Below are positions 14,489-18,061 of a DNA stretch of 18,061 nt, piece after piece. The stretch lies in NCBI GenBank assembly GCA_035500775.1, contig DATJWY010000198.1, forward strand, positions 1 through 18,061. The letters are read 5' to 3'. Made by a program: the position numbers and the translations under genes. Source of the stretch: DATJWY01 sp035500775 (GTDB lineage Bacteria > Pseudomonadota > Alphaproteobacteria > Acetobacterales > Acetobacteraceae). The notes under the pieces were generated by a model. The model had not been told where the DNA came from and did no database searches. It saw only the letters and a program-made list of their open reading frames with translations. How positions within the stretch are numbered: position 1 is the first letter of the stretch; each line of letters begins with the position of its first letter.

Positions 14489-15724
14489 CTAAATGGGCGG
14501 CTTTTTCGCCCAATCATAGCCATGACGGGCACGCTGGTAGCCGTAGTCAAACAAAGCGCGCATATAGCCCTGGTCGAACGGCTCGGGCAGCTTCTGGGTA
14601 AAGTCGGTTCCGATATAGGCCAGATTGAAATCGATGCCGTCGCGTTGGGTCGTGTTGTACATACGAATCACGTCATTGATGCCGCTGGCCGTGATCATGG
14701 TTGAGATGGCGCGCCCGAGGATACCCAGCGTGCTGCGCTCCACGGTCGCCCATTCGGGGTCGAGCCGGCCATTGCGGATGACATAGGCCACCGCCGGCAC
14801 CACACGCTCGCCGCGCGCCATACGCACGCGCCGCTGCCGTGTCAGGGCGGCGGGGTAGAGGAACGCCTGCGCGAACGCGCCGCCGTCCACATGCATCTCC
14901 TGATGCGGCTTTCCGTCCAGGGTCACGTCGAACATGGTTGGCGGAAATGCGCCGGGAATGGCGGCGGAGGCGAGCAGGATGCGGCGGACCGTGTCCAACG
15001 CGCGCGGGTGTCCGCTATTGGCGATAGCGCCCACATTCCAGATCACCGGCTGCTGGGCATCAAGATCCGCGGTCCCGATGAGTAGCAGACGCCCATCCTC
15101 ATAGCCCTTTGCGATGTCCGCCAGCATCGCCTCGTTCAGGTATGCGGAGATGGTCCCGAACAGCGGAGAATTGTCATTCAGCGCGTCGTTGAACAGTGCG
15201 GCGGTAAGACCGCGCGTCTCGAGCACGTTGGACGGCGTGAGCTGGGTGTAGACGGCGCGCAGTGGCGGATCGTAGCGGGAGCCGAGATAGGCGAAGGGGG
15301 CGGTGAGCGCGCCGGTGCTGACGCCGGTCACCAGCTCGAATGTCGGGCGCGTGCCGTACTCGGACCAGCCGCACAGCAACCCCGCACCGAAAGCACCATT
15401 CTCTCCACCGCCGGACACCGCCAGCAACTGCACCTCGGGCAATGGCGCGTCCGGCGCCAGGCCTTTTGCCCGGCGCAGGCGGATCACGGCCGCCGCGAAC
15501 TCAGCCTCGAGTGGCTCCGTTCCGTAAAACGGGAAGAAGCGCTCGTTCGGCACCCCGAGCACGGTGGCCTGGGTCGTCCGCCCTATCGGCACCCCGGCCT
15601 CGCGCTCCGGCAGGGCGCACCCTATCAATGAGGCCGTGACTCCGGCGCCGGCGGCAATGCCCAAAAAGCTCCGGCGGGACGGCGATCCGGGCGCGCCGGT
15701 CTTTGAAGTCCGTTCCACAGACAT
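14489..15724 (-). CDS. Patatin-like phospholipase with Tat-type lipoprotein signal
   Basis: The 411-residue protein is a patatin-fold lipid acyl hydrolase likely anchored outside the cytoplasm. The N-terminus carries a twin-arginine motif (SRRSFLG, R17-R18), a short hydrophobic stretch rich in Gly and Ala, and a lipobox LIGC with C36 as the probable lipidated residue. That suggests Tat export followed by lipoprotein processing. The catalytic features are GGGENGAFGAG (105-115), nucleophile S136 in GVSTG and D280 in HVDGG. The start ATG 15724 has GCGGAG 12 nt upstream, a weak and distant site. It is probably the ancestral form of the pair, since the left copy lacks the signal. Substrates are unknown; phospholipid or polyhydroxyalkanoate-like esters are possible. 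Confidence 0.88.
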   Translation of the reverse strand: MSVERTSKTGAPGSPSRRSFLGIAAGAGVTASLIGCALPEREAGVPIGRTTQATVLGVPNERFFPFYGTEPLEAEFAAAVIRLRRAKGLAPDAPLPEVQLLAVSGGGENGAFGAGLLCGWSEYGTRPTFELVTGVSTGALTAPFAYLGSRYDPPLRAVYTQLTPSNVLETRGLTAALFNDALNDNSPLFGTISAYLNEAMLADIAKGYEDGRLLLIGTADLDAQQPVIWNVGAIANSGHPRALDTVRRILLASAAIPGAFPPTMFDVTLDGKPHQEMHVDGGAFAQAFLYPAALTRQRRVRMARGERVVPAVAYVIRNGRLDPEWATVERSTLGILGRAISTMITASGINDVIRMYNTTQRDGIDFNLAYIGTDFTQKLPEPFDQGYMRALFDYGYQRARHGYDWAKKPPI

Positions 15725-15766
15725 GAACGATGCCGTCTCCGCAACGATAGGGGTTATCCGATCCGG

Positions 15767-15907
15767 TCAGACGCCGATGCCATGCTCGCGTTGCTTGGAG
15801 AGGAGGATCTTCCACTGGTCGTGGCGAAGCGCCACGAGCGAGCCGTCATCGTTGAAGTAGAAAAACTCCCTGCGTGGGTCTGGAGTCTTGCCGACATGCT
15901 CGCTCAT
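15767..15907 (-). pseudogene. Arylsulfatase internal fragment, 46-codon remnant frame
   Basis: An ATG at 15907 opens a 46-codon frame: MSEHVGKTPDPRRE, then FFYFNDDGSLVALRHDQWKI and LLSKQREHGIGV. The FFYFNDDGSLVALR.DQWK segment is characteristic of the late-middle region of type I arylsulfatases, shortly before the part retained at 14031-14220. The rest of the gene, including the sulfatase active site, is missing. No Shine-Dalgarno sequence precedes the ATG. The frame ends 43 bp before the start of the lipoprotein patatin. It is most likely a decayed remnant rather than a working peptide. Confidence 0.7.
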
Positions 15908-16066
15908 GGCTCACGGTGCCGTCGATCATCTGTAGTTGCGGCGCGGCACGGCCGGCAATAGCCGGGTGTCCGTCGGCACGCGATCTTGACCCTTGATCGC
16001 CGTCCAGTATCGCCCCCGTGAGCGGGGTGTCCCGATCGTGCCCGCCCGGGAGCGGAACCCCGAAGA

Positions 16067-17122
16067 TCAGGCCGCCGTCTCGCCCCGCTCCAGCGCGTCG
16101 TAGCCCTTAAGCCGGTAGATGATCGCGGAAACGATCCAGCAGGCGACGAACAGCCCGATCACCAGCACGCCGATCAGGCCGAAATTGCCGTTCAGGCTGC
16201 CGATCACGTCCCAGAACGGCCCCTGCAGCGCGAATTGCTCGCCGATCAGCCCGAGCGCCTCGATGCCGCCGACCAGCGCCGCCACCCCCACCGACACGGC
16301 GGTGATCGTCATGTTGTAGTAGAGCTTGCGCAGCGGCCGGGACAGCGCCCAGCCATAGGCGCCGACCATCAGCGTGCTGTCGGCGGTATCGACGAGCGAC
16401 ATGCCGGCGGTGAACAGCGCCGGGAATACCAGGATGTCCCAGATCGGCAGCCCCTTCGCCGCCTCGGAGGCGGCGATGCCGAGCAGGCCGATCTCGGTCG
16501 CGGTATCGAAGCCGAGGCCGAACAGCACCCCGAGCGGGTACATCTGCCAGCTCCGGCGGATCATGCCGAAGAGCGGGCGGAACAGCCGCGCGAGCAGCCC
16601 GCCCTCCTGCATCATCGCCGCCATTTCCTCCGCCCGCAGATCGGCGCCGGCCTTCACCCGCAGGAAGCTGCGGCGGACGCTGCCGAGCGTGATCAGGTTC
16701 ATGGCCGCGATCACCAGCAGGAACGCAGCGGAAACCAGGGTTCCGACGACGCCGCCGACCGTGCGGAACGCCTCCAGATGCGTCTTCAGCGCCACGGAGG
16801 CGGCGGCGATGCCGACCGAGGCGAGCACGACGATCGAGGAATGGCCCAGCGAGAAGAACAGGCCGACGCCCACCGGGCGCTGCCCGTCCTGCATCAGCTT
16901 GCGGGTCACGTTGTCGATGGCGGCGATATGGTCGGCATCCACCGCATGACGCAGGCCGAAGCTGTAGGCGAGCAACGCGGTGCCGAGCAGCACCGGATAG
17001 GCCCGGAAGGCGAGTAGCGCCCAGGCCCATACGGCGAGATTGAGCGCGATCAGGGCCGCATAGATCCCGGTCAGACGCCGGCCATGCGCGGTGGATATCC
17101 AGTCCAGGGGGACGACAAACAT
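16067..17122 (-). CDS. NiCoT-family nickel/cobalt permease
   Basis: The 351-residue integral membrane protein imports Ni2+ and/or Co2+. The NiCoT signature is clear: RHAVDADHI around 58-66, LGHSSIVV around 92-99 and LGFDTATEI around 203-211, with about eight hydrophobic spans. The His and Asp residues of the first motif bind metal in the family. Nickel cannot be told from cobalt preference here, as no urease, hydrogenase or cobalamin gene is adjacent. The start is ATG 17122, with CAGGAG at 17133-17138, 10 nt upstream; the GTG at 17143 lies beyond that site and is less likely. I saw no B12-riboswitch box or NikR-type dyad upstream. It is divergent from the small membrane protein gene. Confidence 0.93.
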   Translation of the reverse strand: MFVVPLDWISTAHGRRLTGIYAALIALNLAVWAWALLAFRAYPVLLGTALLAYSFGLRHAVDADHIAAIDNVTRKLMQDGQRPVGVGLFFSLGHSSIVVLASVGIAAASVALKTHLEAFRTVGGVVGTLVSAAFLLVIAAMNLITLGSVRRSFLRVKAGADLRAEEMAAMMQEGGLLARLFRPLFGMIRRSWQMYPLGVLFGLGFDTATEIGLLGIAASEAAKGLPIWDILVFPALFTAGMSLVDTADSTLMVGAYGWALSRPLRKLYYNMTITAVSVGVAALVGGIEALGLIGEQFALQGPFWDVIGSLNGNFGLIGVLVIGLFVACWIVSAIIYRLKGYDALERGETAA

Positions 17123-17302
17123 GAAGATCAGACTCCTGGACACGACACTATCCGGCGAGGTCCCCGCCCTACCCGCGTCTTGTGAAGTGTATCATGGCCT
17201 GCGGTCACGACTTATGCCGAAAGGCCAGGGCTCCCCCTCGATGGTCAGGCTGGAGCGATCATCCCTGGCCCCCTTGGCCCTTGGCGGAGAAGCGGGCGCG
17301 CG

Positions 17303-17929
17303 ATGCCGAACAACCCTGCCGGACATGATCCCCTCACGATCCCGCGCAAGCCGCCCGGCACGGAGGGGCCCCACCCCACCGTGAGGGACAGATTCGTGCA
17401 TGAGATCACGCGATTTCTTCGCATGTTCGCATATCTCTGGGTGCTGTTCGGCCTGCTCGCGCTGCACGAAAGCATTCTCCGCCGCCAGATGGGCCTCGGT
17501 TATCAGATGCAAGGCTTCGCGGCGATCAACGCGCTCGTGCTCGCCAAGGTGATGCTGGTCGCGGAAGACCTGAACCTTGGCGGCGAGATGCGCGGGCGAG
17601 CGCTTATCTACGGGGTCCTGTGGGAAGCGGCCATGTTCGCGATCGTCTTCATCGTCTTCCATGTCCTGGAAGAGCTTGTCGTTGGATTGCTGCACGGGTC
17701 GACGCTGGCACAGAGCGTGCCGGCGATCGGCGGCGGCGGGTTCATTGGCCTGCTGACCGTCGCGGTGATCCTGTTTGTCGCGCTGATCCCCTATTTCGCG
17801 TTCCGGGATATTACCCGGGTGCTCGGCCGGGAGAAGATGCGCGCGCTGCTGTTCACCAGCGCGGGCGCCGCCGGCGAAAATCCAACCGCGATGAAGTCCC
17901 AGCCTCCGGAGAAGGCGCCCGAGCCGTAA
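17303..17929 (+). CDS. Small integral membrane protein of unknown function
   Basis: The 208-residue protein has a Pro-rich polar N-terminus (1-30), about four hydrophobic spans near 38-57, 71-88, 103-130 and 146-166, and a polar tail. Recognisable stretches are INALVLAKVMLVAEDL (75-90) and YFAFRDITRVLG (164-175). I recall similar sequences among alphaproteobacterial hypothetical membrane proteins without an assigned function. The start is uncertain: ATG 17303 has GGAGA about 13 nt upstream, and GTG 17381 (VRDRFVHEITRF) would trim the Pro-rich leader. It is divergent from the NiCoT gene across about 180 bp. A repeat unit begins directly after its TAA stop. Confidence 0.7.
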   Translation: MPNNPAGHDPLTIPRKPPGTEGPHPTVRDRFVHEITRFLRMFAYLWVLFGLLALHESILRRQMGLGYQMQGFAAINALVLAKVMLVAEDLNLGGEMRGRALIYGVLWEAAMFAIVFIVFHVLEELVVGLLHGSTLAQSVPAIGGGGFIGLLTVAVILFVALIPYFAFRDITRVLGREKMRALLFTSAGAAGENPTAMKSQPPEKAPEP

Positions 17930-17930
17930 A

Positions 17931-18061
17931 GGCGAGGGCTCCGCCCTCGACCCGCTGGGGCCTTGAGGCCCCAGACCCCCAATACTTAGGATTAGGTTGG
18001 ATCGGAAGACGCTCTAAGTAATGGATTCCAAAGGCTACGCCTTTGGCGGGGTCCAGGGGCA
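17931..18061. repeat. Repeat locus R5: convergent pair, cut by the window edge
   Basis: The plus-oriented unit starts one base after the preceding stop: hairpin CGAGGGC/GCCCTCG (17933-17949, loop TCC), linker ACCCG, hairpin CTGGGGCC/GGCCCCAG (17955-17974, loop TTGA), tail AGACCCCCA. After about 50 bp an inverted unit begins with hairpin CCAAAGGC/GCCTTTGG (18028-18046, loop TAC), then GGGGTCCAGGGGCA, and the window ends within its next hairpin. The last 17 bases are identical to 144-160 in R1. Confidence 0.85.

Larger units (their letters stand above)
14486..16040. repeat. Tandem duplication, right unit
   Basis: This unit matches 12678-14416 in the same orientation. It contains the Tat-lipoprotein patatin, a different arylsulfatase piece (15767-15907) and a 117-bp non-coding block (15924-16040) that matches 14299-14416. 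That block starts GATCATCTGTAGTTG and includes GGCAATAGCCGGGTGTC and spaced TTGACCC words. Such text resembles sequence flanking some IS elements, but I cannot name one. Confidence 0.85.

Noticed and set aside
9997..15724. Patatin genes as CBASS (CapV-type) anti-phage effectors
   Set aside because: No CD-NTase, Cap2/Cap3 or other defence gene is nearby, and one patatin carries an export signal.
16107..17030. 307-codon minus-strand frame and a 260-codon antisense frame over the permease
   Set aside because: Both overlap the NiCoT gene and have Arg-rich shadow composition; the permease has all family signatures.
17123..17302. Cobalamin riboswitch or NikR operator upstream of the permease
   Set aside because: No B12-box-like core and no GTATGA/TCATAC dyad could be found in the leader.
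1..18061. CRISPR array, tRNA or rRNA genes
   Set aside because: The repeats are palindromic, intergenic and irregularly spaced rather than short repeats with uniform spacers; no tRNA cloverleaf or rRNA stretch was recognised.

Overview
The window is high-GC DNA from an alphaproteobacterium, most likely a member of the Acetobacteraceae. The evidence is the divergent arrangement of a long-chain polyprenyl diphosphate synthase with a DUF2007 protein and a TrmN6-like methyltransferase, the protein sequences themselves, and GC-rich double-hairpin repeats in several intergenic gaps. The family assignment is inference; the class assignment is fairly safe.

Layout. Positions 1-65 hold the first codons of a probable IS66-type transposase that runs off the left edge. 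A polyprenyl diphosphate synthase (minus strand, 186-1238) faces away from a DUF2007 protein and an overlapping methyltransferase (plus strand, 1751-2694). A small conserved helical protein (minus, 2976-3278) follows, then about 650 bp without a convincing gene. Positions 3925-7377 carry a class Ia ribonucleotide reductase operon on the minus strand, in the order nrdA, VOC/glyoxalase-fold protein, nrdB. Divergent from it is a MoxR-type AAA+ ATPase and VWA (CoxE-like) protein pair (plus, 7695-9932).

Positions 9997-16040 look accessory. They contain a cytosolic patatin-like phospholipase, an uncharacterised 403-residue multi-pass membrane protein, and a tandem duplication of about 1.6-1.7 kb that carries two further patatin-like genes. 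The right-hand copy has a Tat-type lipoprotein signal. The left-hand copy is about 90% identical over the shared part but has lost that signal through a deletion of about 103 bp. Upstream of each copy lies a different broken piece of an arylsulfatase gene. The window closes with a NiCoT-type nickel/cobalt permease (minus) and a divergent small membrane protein (plus).

The most interesting unexplained structure is the repeat family. Five gaps contain units made of a GC-rich hairpin, a short linker and usually a second hairpin. Arm sequences differ between copies but base pairing is kept. The first unit after a gene nearly always points in the same direction as that gene, and several gaps hold a convergent pair of units.
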